Positions 55,197 to 64,000 of a stretch of DNA of 64,000 nucleotides are shown piece by piece. Location: positions 62,001 to 126,000 of the forward strand of contig NZ_BCWN01000007.1 in NCBI RefSeq assembly GCF_001592225.1. Direction: 5' to 3'. The translations under genes were made by a program, and so were the position numbers. This DNA comes from Castellaniella caeni NBRC 101664. Its GTDB lineage: Bacteria > Pseudomonadota > Gammaproteobacteria > Burkholderiales > Burkholderiaceae_B. The notes beneath the pieces were generated by a model that did no database searches, was not told the origin of the DNA, and saw only the letters and a list, made by a program, of their open reading frames with translations. Position 1 is the first letter of the stretch. Each line of letters starts with the position of its first letter.

Positions 55197-55350
55197 AGAC
55201 AGCCCACTTGAATTTGAAAATCGACACGCCCTTTCATCAAATATTTTTATAATGATCCACTCGGCAGCATCCCGTTCAATGGCAGCGCAGCGCGCCGGCA
55301 TTATTGGCCGCCAGCAAGCCCGCATTCAACATTTTTTCACCTTTCGATTC

Positions 55351-55761
55351 ATGTCTCTCGTACACTTTGACGATTTGCTGAATGCCGCCCGCGGCGAACC
55401 CCACCCCCAGCGTCTGCTGATGATTTTCACGGCAAAAGAACTGCCCGATGACGCCAACGCAGCGCAGCGCACGGCCTTTTTGCAGGGCACGGCGGGCGTG
55501 CTGGCGCCTGTGTTCTATGTAGACAAAGCGGCCAGCGCGCTCGACAGCTTCGAGGCGTTATGCGCCGAAGCCAGGCAGCTTGAAAAGCCCTGGGACGTCG
55601 TTTTCATCGGTGCCATGGATGAACCCGAGGAAGGCGGCCCTGAATCCCAAGCAGTGCCCGCCCAGCTCGAGCGCATGCTGGACGACGTCAAAGGCGGCCG
55701 CATTGCCCGCTTTCTGGCCGCCAACCGCGAGGGGCGCTTCATCCAGCTGCTGGCTGCTTGA
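55351..55761 (+). CDS. Conserved hypothetical protein divergent from narG
   Basis: A 136-residue acidic, soluble protein. MSLVHFDDLLNAARGEPHPQRLL is followed by IFTAKELPDDANAAQRTAFL, YVDKAASALDSFEALC and DVVFIGAMDEP. Similar short proteins in betaproteobacteria are sometimes labelled ribonucleotide reductase subunit alpha, without support that I can see. No catalytic motif is visible. An in-frame extension to 55252 is less likely, because ATG 55351 begins the part I recall as conserved. The remainder of the 330-bp gap holds the narG control region. Confidence 0.72.
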   Translation: MSLVHFDDLLNAARGEPHPQRLLMIFTAKELPDDANAAQRTAFLQGTAGVLAPVFYVDKAASALDSFEALCAEARQLEKPWDVVFIGAMDEPEEGGPESQAVPAQLERMLDDVKGGRIARFLAANREGRFIQLLAA

Positions 55762-55907
55762 GGCCCCCCCTGAACAAGCCGTCGCGTCGCATGCATCCGC
55801 GACTTTGGGGCGCCTGCCAATCGCTCGACCTGTTCAAAGACGACCGTAGGCAACGAATGGCCACCGGCCAGCGCCGCTGATGATGCGGCGGGCGGCTCAG
55901 AAGCTTC

Positions 55908-58301
55908 TCAAGCCAGAATCTCCAGCTTGGCCACCCCCAGCGCCAGGGTCTTGGTGCCGACGTCGTGAAATTCGATGCGCGCCTGGGCCTCGGTGCCGTT
56001 GCCGCTCAAAGACACGATCGTGCCTTCGCCAAAGCGGTTATGGCGCACCGACAGCCCCACCCGAAAACACTGATCGCCCACGGTGACGTCCAGCGACCGG
56101 GTGCGCGGCACGCGCGGCGCAAAGGCGCTGCCCCCCTCACCCTGCCAGCCGCCCTGCCCGCGACGAAAGGCTCCACGCCAGGCGGGCTGCTGTTCTGGCA
56201 CCACGGCACGCTGCCGGGGCGTGATCCATTTCAGGTCTTGTTCGGGGATTTCGTCGAGAAAGCGCGAGCGCAAGGCGTAGCGCGTCTGGCCATGCAGCAG
56301 GCGGCTTTGCGCCAGCGTCAGCGTCAGGCGCTCGCGCGCCCGGGTGATGGCGACGTACATGAGACGCCGCTCTTCTTCCAGGCCGCCCGCGTCGAGCAGA
56401 CTGTTTTCATGCGGAAACAGCCCTTCTTCGAGCCCCGTGATGAAGACCACGTCGAATTCCAGCCCCTTGGCGGCATGCACCGTCATGAGCTGCACGGCGT
56501 CTTCGCCCGCCTGGGCCTGGTTGTCGCCTGCTTCCAGCGATGCGTGGCTGAGAAATGCCCCCAGGGGCGACATCACCGCGGGTGGTGCAAAGGCAAGGTC
56601 ATCGTCGGGCGCATCAAAGCCATCGGCGTCCGACAACGCGATGGCGGCGGCAACGCCCTCTTCCCTGGCACCGGGCTGCTGCCCGGCCTGCGCCAAGCGG
56701 CCGACTGCATGGCGTGCCTGCCCGCCTGTGACGGCAAACTCGGGAATCTTGCCCGCGATCACGCCTTGCAGGCCTTCTTCGGCTACGAAAGCAGCCGCGG
56801 CATTGACCAGTTCTTGCAGGTTTTCCAGGCGCTCCTGGCCCTCGCGGTCGGCCTGGTAGTGGGCCTCCAGGCCGCTGTGGTGCACGACGTGGCCGATGAG
56901 TTCGGGCAAATCGAGCGAGCGGGCGGCCTCGGCCAGTTCGCGGACGAGCGTGGCAAAGCGCGCCAGGCTGCTGCCGCCCTTGCCCGGCACGTAGGCCACC
57001 GCGCCCGCCAGGCTGATGCCGTACTGCGCGGCGGCATCCGACAGCTGTTCGAGCGTGCGCGCGCCGATGCCGCGCGTGGGAAAATTGACCACCCGCATCC
57101 AGGACGTGTCGTCGTTGGGGTTGTCGATCAGGCGCAGATAGGCCAGCACGTGCTTGATTTCCTGGCGCTCGAAAAAGCGCTGGCCGCCATACACGCGGTA
57201 GGGCACGCGCGCCGAAAACAGCGCGTGTTCGATGGGGCGCGACTGCGCGTTGCTGCGGTACAGGATGGCGATCTGGCGCGCGGCGCGGCCTTCGCGCAGC
57301 AGCGCCTTGATTTCATCGACCAGCCACTGGGCTTCGAGCAGGTCGGAGGCCTGTTCGACCACGCGCAGAGGCTCGCCCTCGCCCGCCTGCGTCCACAGGT
57401 TCTTGCCCAGGCGTTTGGTATTGTGCGCGATCAGGGCGTTGGCGGCGTCCAGAATGTGCCCCTGCGAGCGGTAGTTCTGTTCAAGCCGGATCACCGTGCC
57501 GTGGGCGTAGCGCTGCTCGAAGTCGGCCATATTACCCACGTTGGCGCCGCGAAACGCATAGATCGACTGATCGTCGTCGCCCACGGCGAACACGGGGGTG
57601 TGGCTGCCCGCCAGCAGCATCAGCCAGCGGTATTGCAGCACGTTGGTATCCTGGAACTCATCGACCAGGATGTGCTCGAAGCGGCGCTGGTAGTGCTCGC
57701 GGATGGCGGCTTCGCGCTGCAGCAGCTCGTAGGCGCGCAGCAGCAGCTCACCGAAGTCGACCACGCCTTCGCGCTCGCACTGGTCTTGGTAGCACTGGTA
57801 CAGCTCGGCCAGGCGCCGACTGTGGCTGTCGTGCACCTCCATGTCCTTGGGGCGCAGGCCGTCTTCCTTGGCGCCGTTGATGGCGCGCTGCACGTCGCGC
57901 GGCGCGAAGCGTTCGTCGTCCACCCCCAGCGCCTTCAGCAGGCGCTTGATGGCCGAGAGCTGGTCGGCGCTGTCCAGAATCTGGAAGGCCTGCGGCAGCG
58001 CCGCCTCGCGGTAGTGGGCGCGCAGCAGGCGGTTGCACAGGCCGTGAAACGTGCCCACCCACATGCCGCGCGTGTTGATGGGCAAGAGCGCCGACAGGCG
58101 CGTGAGCATTTCGCGCGCGGCCTTGTTGGTGAACGTGACGGCCAGCAGGCCAAAGGGGCTGACCCGCTGTGTCTGGATGAGCCACGCCATGCGCGTGGTG
58201 AGCACCCGCGTCTTGCCGCTGCCGGCCCCCGCCAGCACCAGGGCGTGTTGCGCAGGCAAAGTGACAGCGGCGCGCTGTTGTTCGTTGAGACCTTCAATCA
58301 T
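55908..58301 (-). CDS. uvrD: ATP-dependent DNA helicase UvrD/PcrA
   Basis: A 797-residue superfamily 1A 3'-5' helicase of excision and mismatch repair. LNEQQRAAV (Q motif), GAGSGKT (Walker A), TFTNKAAREM (Ia), DEFQDTN (Walker B), VGDDDQSIYAFRGA (III), EQNYRSQG (IV), VHAAKGLEFDVVFI (V) and VAITRARERL (VI) follow in order. The C-terminus ends in a tudor-like segment (VSLSGNGTEAQARIEF). ATG 58301 overlaps the desaturase stop as ATGA. The frame is open further upstream, but that is antisense to or out of frame with the desaturase. Confidence 0.96.
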   Translation of the reverse strand: MIEGLNEQQRAAVTLPAQHALVLAGAGSGKTRVLTTRMAWLIQTQRVSPFGLLAVTFTNKAAREMLTRLSALLPINTRGMWVGTFHGLCNRLLRAHYREAALPQAFQILDSADQLSAIKRLLKALGVDDERFAPRDVQRAINGAKEDGLRPKDMEVHDSHSRRLAELYQCYQDQCEREGVVDFGELLLRAYELLQREAAIREHYQRRFEHILVDEFQDTNVLQYRWLMLLAGSHTPVFAVGDDDQSIYAFRGANVGNMADFEQRYAHGTVIRLEQNYRSQGHILDAANALIAHNTKRLGKNLWTQAGEGEPLRVVEQASDLLEAQWLVDEIKALLREGRAARQIAILYRSNAQSRPIEHALFSARVPYRVYGGQRFFERQEIKHVLAYLRLIDNPNDDTSWMRVVNFPTRGIGARTLEQLSDAAAQYGISLAGAVAYVPGKGGSSLARFATLVRELAEAARSLDLPELIGHVVHHSGLEAHYQADREGQERLENLQELVNAAAAFVAEEGLQGVIAGKIPEFAVTGGQARHAVGRLAQAGQQPGAREEGVAAAIALSDADGFDAPDDDLAFAPPAVMSPLGAFLSHASLEAGDNQAQAGEDAVQLMTVHAAKGLEFDVVFITGLEEGLFPHENSLLDAGGLEEERRLMYVAITRARERLTLTLAQSRLLHGQTRYALRSRFLDEIPEQDLKWITPRQRAVVPEQQPAWRGAFRRGQGGWQGEGGSAFAPRVPRTRSLDVTVGDQCFRVGLSVRHNRFGEGTIVSLSGNGTEAQARIEFHDVGTKTLALGVAKLEILA

Positions 58302-59506
58302 GCAGCATAAGAGCGTAGTCGGTACGCGAATTGTTCGAGGCCTTCGATGCCGCTGGCCTGCGCCCGCTGGCACCAGGCCCGGAGATCGGCCAGCAGCTGG
58401 TCGCTGCTGGCGCTGGAGGATTCCCACAACGCCGTGAGTTCGCGGCGCATCTGCAACAAGGTGCCCAGCACGGGCGCCACCGAGACGGCGCGCGTGACCT
58501 GGGCCTGCTCGACGGGCGCGAGCACGGCCTGATCGCGCAGCAGCCACTTGCGGCAGCGCCGCAAGAGCGTGCGTTCGGCCAGGCAGCGGCGCACCTTGAG
58601 TGCTTTGAGTTCGTGGGCCACGGTGGCCTTCACCACCCGCGAGTAGCGCGCCAGCACCTCGTAGCGGTGCGCGATAATGCCTTGCAGTTGATCCTGACCC
58701 AGTTGCTCGATGGCCACGGGGCCGTTCTTTTCCCAGCGCAGGGGTGGCGCCAGACGGCGCACCTGCGCCAGTCGGCAAGCCTGCAGCAGGCGGATGTACA
58801 TCCAGCCCAGATCGAACTCGTACCACTTGGACGAAAACTTGGCCGAGGTGCCGTAGGCATGGTGATTGTTGTGCAGCTCTTCGCCGCCGATGAGGATGCC
58901 CCAGGGCGACACGTTGGTGCTGTCGTCCGGACAGGCAAAGTTGCGATAGCCCCAGGCGTGCCCCAGGCCGTTGACCACGCCCGCCGCCCAGAACGGAATC
59001 CAGGCCATCTGCACGGCCCAGATCGTGAGCCCCACCACGCCAAAGAGCAGCAGGTCGATGCCCAGCATGAGCCCGATGCCCAGCAGGTTGTGGCGTGCAT
59101 AGACGTGCCGTTCGATCCAGTCGTCGGGTGTGCCGTGCCCATAACGCTTGAGCGTTTCGGCATTTTGCGCCTCGTCGCGATAGAGTTCGGCCCCGCGAAA
59201 GAAGACCTGCGACAAGCCGAACACGGCGGGTGAATGAGGGTCGCCTTCGCGTTCGCACTTGGCATGGTGCTTGCGATGGATGGCCACCCATTCGCGCGTC
59301 ACCATGCCGGTGGTGAACCACAGCCAGAAACGGAAGAAATGCGCCACCGCCGGGTGCAGATCGACCCCGCGATGCGCCTGGCTGCGATGCAGGTAGAGGG
59401 TGACCGCCGCGATGGTGATGTGCGTGAGGATCAGCGTGACCGCCAGCAAGGCCCAGGGGCCCAGCTGCAGGACACCGCCCTGCGCCAGCGATAAGAAAGT
59501 TGTCAT
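58298..59506 (-). CDS. Acyl-lipid/acyl-CoA desaturase-type membrane enzyme
   Basis: A 402-residue membrane di-iron desaturase. Histidine boxes are HRSQAH (HxxxxH, near residue 41), HRKHH (near 78) and ELHNNHHAYGTSAKF (near 215). Four hydrophobic helices are visible. A C-terminal soluble region of about 120 residues (RYEVLARYSRVV...) is longer than in plain desaturases. It should introduce a double bond into a membrane acyl chain; position and substrate are not readable. It overlaps uvrD as ATGA. Confidence 0.9.
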   Translation of the reverse strand: MTTFLSLAQGGVLQLGPWALLAVTLILTHITIAAVTLYLHRSQAHRGVDLHPAVAHFFRFWLWFTTGMVTREWVAIHRKHHAKCEREGDPHSPAVFGLSQVFFRGAELYRDEAQNAETLKRYGHGTPDDWIERHVYARHNLLGIGLMLGIDLLLFGVVGLTIWAVQMAWIPFWAAGVVNGLGHAWGYRNFACPDDSTNVSPWGILIGGEELHNNHHAYGTSAKFSSKWYEFDLGWMYIRLLQACRLAQVRRLAPPLRWEKNGPVAIEQLGQDQLQGIIAHRYEVLARYSRVVKATVAHELKALKVRRCLAERTLLRRCRKWLLRDQAVLAPVEQAQVTRAVSVAPVLGTLLQMRRELTALWESSSASSDQLLADLRAWCQRAQASGIEGLEQFAYRLRSYAA

Positions 59507-59548
59507 AGGGATGGCGGCCGCGCCCGCAAGAAATGAAGAATCTGCCTT

Positions 59549-61120
59549 TTAGTGTAGTGCAGTTGGTGTTTCCATGGACGAGACAGGCACCGCCACAGGC
59601 GATGTTGGCGTCTCTGCAGGCGCGGCCTGGCGAGCCGCCCGCGACGCCGCCGTATCAACCATGGGTGCGTCGATCGGTTCGTTGGCCGACTCATCTGCCC
59701 GCGCGCTTGCCGACTCAGTTGCCTGATCAGCCGCCGCCGGGCCACGCTGCATCACGGCGGCAAAAAAACCGTCCGTGCCGTGTACGTCGGGGCGCAGGTG
59801 CAGCATGGGGCCGTCCAGCGTCAGGACAATATCCCGGTCGGCCAGGATCTGGCCCGCATCCAGCAAGGTGAACTCGGGGTGTTCGGCCAGAAAGGCCCGC
59901 ACCTGCAGCTCGTTTTCTTCGGGCAGCAGGCTGCAGCTGGCATACACCAGGCGTCCGCCCGGCCGCACGCAGGACGCGGCCTCGCGCAGAATGGCCGCCT
60001 GCGTGGCGCACAGCTGCTGCAGGGATTCGGGATGCTGGCGCCACTTGAGATCGGGGTTGCGACGCAAGGTGCCCAGCCCGCTGCACGGCGCATCGACCAG
60101 CACCCGGTGGGCCTTGCCGCGCAGGCGCTTGACGCGCTGGTCATGCTGCTCGGCGATGGCCACGGGCACGATGTTGGACAGGCCGCTGCGCGCAAAGCGC
60201 GGCTTGGCGCGCGCCAGGCGCGCCGCCGACACGTCAAAGGCATACAAGCGGCCCGTGGAGCGCATCAAGGCCCCCAGCAGCAGGGTCTTGCCGCCCGCCC
60301 CGGCGCAGTAGTCGATGACCATCTCGCCACGCCGCGGGGCCACCAGCGCCGCCAGCAGCTGGCTGCCTTCGTCCTGCACCTCGATGTCGCCGCGCTCGAA
60401 GGATGCCCAGCGGTTGACGGGCGGGCGCCCCTGGATGCGGATGCCCCAGGGCGAATACGGCGTGGGCTTGGGTGCCCACTTGGCCTCGGGGCCTTGCGCC
60501 CAGGCACCCAGCACAGCCTTGCGATCGGTCTTGAGCGGATTGACGCGCAAGTCGAGCGGCGCGGTCTGATTGAGCGCCTGCATCAGGGATTCGGCCTGCG
60601 GCAGTTCGGTCAGGCGGGCTTCGAGCCAATCGGGCATGCTGTAGCGCACACCGGGTGGCAAATCGGCCACGACAAAGGCCTGCACGTAATCCAGCCAACC
60701 ACGTTCGTGCTCATCCAGACCGGTGTCGAGCGTGCTGCGCGGCCACACGGAAGCCAGCCCCAGCACTGCCAGGCGGCGCGTGGCGGCGCCCTGTCCGCTT
60801 TCGGCAAACTGGCGGTAGCGGCGCAGGTGGCGCAACACGTCGAACACGGCCTCGGCGATTTCGCCGCGGTCACGCTGGCCCACCTGCTTGTGCCCGCGAA
60901 ACCAGTGCGACAGCACGGCATCGGCCGGGTACTGCCACTGCAAGACTTCGCCCAGCACCTGGCGCACCTGTTCGATGCGCGCGGCGGCCATGACGTAGGG
61001 CCGCGCGGGCGCCTGTTCGACACGCTCACCCTTGCGACGACTGACGTCAGCACGGCGGTCGGGGCGGCCCTCGGCCGGGCGGCGGTTGCGGGCTTGGCCC
61101 CGCGATTCATTCGTGCTCAT
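59549..61120 (-). CDS. rsmB: 16S rRNA m5C methyltransferase RsmB/RsmF-like
   Basis: A 523-residue SAM-dependent methyltransferase of the Fmu/RsmB family. A NusB-like helical N-terminal part (VRQVLGEVLQWQYPADAVL, HKQVGQRDRGEIAEAVF) is followed by the catalytic core. DYCAGAGGKTLLLG is the SAM site, VDAPCSGLGTLRRNPDLKW holds the catalytic Cys and YASCSLLPEENE the second Cys. The C-terminal ~60 residues are Ala/Pro-rich and unconserved. ATG 61120 overlaps the purN 3' end by 14 bases. Confidence 0.87.
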   Translation of the reverse strand: MSTNESRGQARNRRPAEGRPDRRADVSRRKGERVEQAPARPYVMAAARIEQVRQVLGEVLQWQYPADAVLSHWFRGHKQVGQRDRGEIAEAVFDVLRHLRRYRQFAESGQGAATRRLAVLGLASVWPRSTLDTGLDEHERGWLDYVQAFVVADLPPGVRYSMPDWLEARLTELPQAESLMQALNQTAPLDLRVNPLKTDRKAVLGAWAQGPEAKWAPKPTPYSPWGIRIQGRPPVNRWASFERGDIEVQDEGSQLLAALVAPRRGEMVIDYCAGAGGKTLLLGALMRSTGRLYAFDVSAARLARAKPRFARSGLSNIVPVAIAEQHDQRVKRLRGKAHRVLVDAPCSGLGTLRRNPDLKWRQHPESLQQLCATQAAILREAASCVRPGGRLVYASCSLLPEENELQVRAFLAEHPEFTLLDAGQILADRDIVLTLDGPMLHLRPDVHGTDGFFAAVMQRGPAAADQATESASARADESANEPIDAPMVDTAASRAARQAAPAETPTSPVAVPVSSMETPTALH

Positions 61121-61799
61121 GGCAATCCTGTTCGTTAAAGAGATGCGGCCCTGCCCAGGCGCGGTGCGGCGCGCCGTCCAGCTGGACGCGGCCATCGGCG
61201 CACAGCGACACGCGCCCTTCGGCCAGCCAGCGCAGCACCTGAGTGTAGACCTGGTGTTCGACCGGCAGCAGGCGCGCCGCCAGGTGATCGGGCGTATCGC
61301 CCGCCAGCACCGGAATCGCCCCCTGGGCGATGATGGGCCCATGGTCGAGCACCGGCGTGACGAAGTGCACCGTGCAACCGTGCCACTGCACGCCCTGGGC
61401 CAGCGCCTGCTGGTGGGTGTGCAGGCCGGGGAACGCGGGCAAGAGCGATGGGTGGATGTTGATGATCTTGCCATCGAAGTGGCGCACGAAATCACTACCC
61501 AGCACGCGCATGAAGCCCGCCAGCAGGATGTAGTCGGGCCGTAGCGCATCCAGGCGCGCGAGCAAGGCTGCGTCGAACGCGTCGCGGCTATCGAAGGTCT
61601 TGTGCGACAAGGCTTCGGCGGGAAGGCCCTGCGCGCGCGCCCAGGCCAGGCCGGCGGCGTCGGGCCGGTTGGCGAGCACCGTGCAGATGTCCACCGGCAG
61701 CCGTTCGGCGACGACGGTCTGGGCCAGCGCCTGCATGTTCGAACCGCGACCCGAGATGAGGATGGCCACGCGCAAGGGCCGTTCGGGGGTATGCTTCAT
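61107..61799 (-). CDS. purN: Phosphoribosylglycinamide formyltransferase (GART)
   Basis: A 230-residue enzyme of purine synthesis that transfers formyl from 10-formyltetrahydrofolate. VAILISGRGSNMQAL (phosphate loop), LLAGFMRVLG, IINIHPSLLPAFPGLHTHQQAL and GCTVHFVTPVLDHGPII (His and Asp of the active site) are conserved. ATG 61799 (GGAGA 8 bases upstream) is preferred; ATG 61817 is an alternative. It is divergent from ribF and overlaps rsmB. Confidence 0.95.
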   Translation of the reverse strand: MKHTPERPLRVAILISGRGSNMQALAQTVVAERLPVDICTVLANRPDAAGLAWARAQGLPAEALSHKTFDSRDAFDAALLARLDALRPDYILLAGFMRVLGSDFVRHFDGKIINIHPSLLPAFPGLHTHQQALAQGVQWHGCTVHFVTPVLDHGPIIAQGAIPVLAGDTPDHLAARLLPVEHQVYTQVLRWLAEGRVSLCADGRVQLDGAPHRAWAGPHLFNEQDCHEHE

Positions 61800-61940
61800 G
61801 CGCTCGGTCTCCGGCATAAAATCAAGTGCTCCAAAAAGCGTCCGGTGCCTCGCCCGCCGTGGGGCACGCGCGCCGCAATCTCGTTTGCAACGCCGTCCAG
61901 ACAAACCATCAGCCAAACCTGAAATTGTAAACTCTTAGCC

Positions 61941-62906
61941 GTGAAACCTGTTCCCCGCCTCTACCGCACCCTGCCGCGACGCGACACCACGGCCCCCAGC
62001 GCCCTCACCATCGGCAATTTCGATGGCGTGCACCGCGGGCACCAGGCCATCCTCGAACAAGTGCGCGGCCAGGCCGGGCAGCAAGGCCTGATCCCTTCGG
62101 TCATGACCTTCGCGCCCCACCCCAGGGCCTTTTTCGCGCATCGCGGCGGGCGCCCCGAACTCATCCCCACGCAGATCAGCAGCCTGCGCGACAAGGTCGC
62201 CCTGCTGGTCGAGCACGGCATGCGGCAGATCGTCATCCAGCGCTTCAACCAGGCACTGGCCGACATGAGCGCCGAAGCCTTCATCGAGCAGCTGCTGGTG
62301 CGAGGCCTGAACACCCGCTGGCTGCTGGTGGGCGAAGACTTCCGCTTCGGCCACAAGCGCAGCGGCGACATCGAGCTGCTGCGCCGCATGGGCCGCGCGC
62401 ACGGCTTCACGGTCGAGACCATCGCCGACATCAACGACGCGCACGGCCAGCGCATCTCCAGCTCGGCGCTGCGCACGGCTCTGGCGGTGGGCAATCTGCC
62501 CCACAGCTGTACCTTGCTGGGCGGGCCCTTTCGCATCACCGGCCACGTAATCCACGGCCAGAAACTGGGCCGCGACCTGGGGTTTCCCACGCTCAATCTG
62601 CGCGTGCCGGCCCCTTGCGCGGCGCGCTCGGGCATCTATGTGGTGCGCGTGCACGGGCTGGACGCCGACCCGCTGCCCGGCGTTGCCAGCCTGGGCGTGC
62701 GCCCCACGGTCACCCGCGACGGCCCCCTGCTGCTTGAAACCCATATCCTCGATCAGCGGGTAAACGCCTACGGTAAACTGGTGTGCGTTGAATTTCTCGA
62801 ATTCCTGCGTGACGAGGAATCCTTTCCCGACTTAACCACCCTGATCGCCGCCATCCAGCAAGATGCGCAAGGCGCTCGCGACTATTTCGCCTCCCATGGA
62901 CTATAG
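61941..62906 (+). CDS. ribF: Bifunctional riboflavin kinase/FAD synthetase
   Basis: A 321-residue enzyme. The N-terminal nucleotidyltransferase domain holds [18 protein letters not shown] and [13 protein letters not shown]; a SSSALRTAL segment follows. The C-terminal riboflavin kinase domain holds [20 protein letters not shown] and SLGVRPTV...LLLETHILD. It makes FMN and then FAD. The start is GTG 61941. Its stop overlaps ileS by 11 bases, so ileS depends on this transcript. Confidence 0.96.
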   Translation: MKPVPRLYRTLPRRDTTAPSALTIGNFDGVHRGHQAILEQVRGQAGQQGLIPSVMTFAPHPRAFFAHRGGRPELIPTQISSLRDKVALLVEHGMRQIVIQRFNQALADMSAEAFIEQLLVRGLNTRWLLVGEDFRFGHKRSGDIELLRRMGRAHGFTVETIADINDAHGQRISSSALRTALAVGNLPHSCTLLGGPFRITGHVIHGQKLGRDLGFPTLNLRVPAPCAARSGIYVVRVHGLDADPLPGVASLGVRPTVTRDGPLLLETHILDQRVNAYGKLVCVEFLEFLRDEESFPDLTTLIAAIQQDAQGARDYFASHGL

Positions 62907-64000
62907 AGACACCCTGAATCTGCCCGAATCCCCCTTCCCCATGCGGGGCAACCTGGCCAAGCGCGAACCGGGCTGGATTGCCGCCTGGGAGGAAAAAAAG
63001 GTTTACGCAGCCATTCGGGCCGCCGCGGCGGGGCGCCCCAAGTTCATCCTGCACGACGGGCCACCGTACGCCAATGGCGATATCCACATCGGCCACGCCG
63101 TCAACAAGATCCTCAAAGACATCATCATCAAAAGCCGCGACATGGCGGGCTTCGACGCGCAATACGTGCCGGGCTGGGACTGCCACGGCATGCCCATCGA
63201 AATCCAGATCGAGAAAAAATACGGCAAGCACCTGCCCGTGGCCGAAGTGCAGGCCAAGGCGCGCGCCTACGCCGCCGAACAGATCGAACGCCAACGCACC
63301 GACTTCAAGCGCCTGGGCGTGCTGGCCGAATGGGACAACCCCTATCTCACCATGAACCCGCACAACGAGGCCGACGAGCTGCGCGCCCTGGCGCGCATCA
63401 TGGAAAAAGGCTTCGTTTTTCGCGGGCTCAAGCCGGTGAACTGGTGCTTCGACTGCGGCTCGGCCCTGGCCGAAGCCGAGGTCGAGTACGCCGACCGCAA
63501 AGACCCGTCCATCGACGTGGCCTTTGCGTTTGACGACCGTCGCGCCATCGCCCAGGCCTTTGGCCTGCCCGGCGAGGTCGAAGCCGGCGCCATCGTCATC
63601 TGGACGACCACGCCCTGGACCATCCCGTCCAACCAGGCACTCAACATCCACCCCGAGCACGAATACGCCCTGCTGCGCCTGGCCCAACCACGCGCCACGG
63701 GCTCATTGCTGATCGTGGCCAGCGAGCTGGCCGAAAGCTGTCTTGCCCGATGGGGGCTGCAGGGCGAGATCATCGCCCGCACCTCGGGCCAGGCGCTGGA
63801 CGGCCTGAAGTTCCGCCACCCCCTGTACGACGCGGACGTCGGCTACAAGCGCCTGTCGCCCGTCTACCTGGGCGACTACGTCACGCTCGACTCGGGCACC
63901 GGCGTGGTGCACTCGGCGCCGGCCTACGGCGTGGAAGACTTCATCTCCTGCAAGGCGCACGGCCTGGCCGATGACGACATCATCAACCCGGTGATGGGCA
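62896..64000 (+). CDS. ileS: Isoleucyl-tRNA synthetase, N-terminal part
   Basis: The first ~368 residues of a class I synthetase; the gene runs off the right edge. [20 protein letters not shown] is followed by the HIGH motif (residues 64-67) in [43 protein letters not shown]-like [14 protein letters not shown] and the editing-domain entry [17 protein letters not shown] follow. KMSKS lies beyond the window. It charges tRNA-Ile. ATG 62896 overlaps ribF by 11 bases. Confidence 0.98.
   Translation, partial: MDYRDTLNLPESPFPMRGNLAKREPGWIAAWEEKKVYAAIRAAAAGRPKFILHDGPPYANGDIHIGHAVNKILKDIIIKSRDMAGFDAQYVPGWDCHGMPIEIQIEKKYGKHLPVAEVQAKARAYAAEQIERQRTDFKRLGVLAEWDNPYLTMNPHNEADELRALARIMEKGFVFRGLKPVNWCFDCGSALAEAEVEYADRKDPSIDVAFAFDDRRAIAQAFGLPGEVEAGAIVIWTTTPWTIPSNQALNIHPEHEYALLRLAQPRATGSLLIVASELAESCLARWGLQGEIIARTSGQALDGLKFRHPLYDADVGYKRLSPVYLGDYVTLDSGTGVVHSAPAYGVEDFISCKAHGLADDDIINPVMG

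Overview
The window is a GC-rich chromosomal segment of a betaproteobacterium, most likely an Alcaligenaceae member (Bordetella/Achromobacter/Castellaniella-like; family placement is inference). Pointers are the linked recA-recX, DUF2889-sucCD block, the hemC-hemD-hemX-hemY cluster, a BPSS1780-family membrane protein, a long-form PyrB with an extra N-terminal domain, RdgC, and a narK1/narK2/narXL/narGHJI set typical of a denitrifying or nitrate-respiring species. Gene density is high and most genes are ordinary housekeeping genes. I see no prophage, insertion sequence or CRISPR array.

Layout. 1-9.2 kb: the start of leuC (reverse), a lipoprotein M48 protease, aroC, selO with a DUF2069 membrane protein, yihY, a CBS-domain protein, dusA, homoserine kinase thrB and a BPSS1780-family membrane protein. 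9.2-18.9 kb: one reverse-strand operon for a Tad/Flp-type pilus or secretion machine (pilin-like protein, TadG-like, TadE-like, an unrecognised secreted protein, CpaB/RcpC, secretin CpaC/RcpA, an FHA-TadA ATPase, TadB, TadC, then a DUF192 protein). Nearly every junction overlaps or almost touches, and no prepilin peptidase, TadZ or TadD is present. 19-25 kb: a FAH-family hydrolase, ppa, and the heme-pathway operon hemC-D-X-Y, with a 31-codon membrane-peptide frame coupled to the hemC start. 25.4-33.3 kb: sucCD, DUF2889, then metE with divergent metR, then recX and recA with a LexA-type SOS box. 33.5-37.3 kb: a two-component system translationally linked to an MHS-family transporter. 37.4-40.7 kb: a terminator and possible small RNA, rdgC, pyrB and a lipoprotein resembling the SecDF P1 head. 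40.9-55.8 kb: nitrate respiration in two converging blocks. narK1-narX-narL-narK2 runs forward and narGHJI-ppiC runs in reverse. Between them lie a CAU-anticodon tRNA, a small membrane protein, a truncated VapC-like toxin remnant and ychJ. FNR-type boxes precede narK2 and narG. 55.9-64 kb: uvrD, a fatty-acid desaturase, rsmB, purN, ribF and the 5' part of ileS.

How the genes work together. NarX/NarL sense nitrate or nitrite and FNR-type control senses oxygen loss. Together they should switch on the transporters NarK1/NarK2 and the membrane nitrate reductase NarGHI, assembled by NarJ and possibly the co-operonic PpiC-type isomerase. The Tad operon encodes a complete inner-membrane motor, an outer-membrane secretin and pilin-like subunits, but it would need a prepilin peptidase encoded elsewhere. 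I found no clearly novel complete system. The most unusual parts are the compact Tad variant with its FHA-motor fusion and unknown protein, the small peptide coupled to hemC, the metE/metR block beside recX, a 22-bp-phased direct repeat in the narG upstream region, and the degenerate tRNA-adjacent island.
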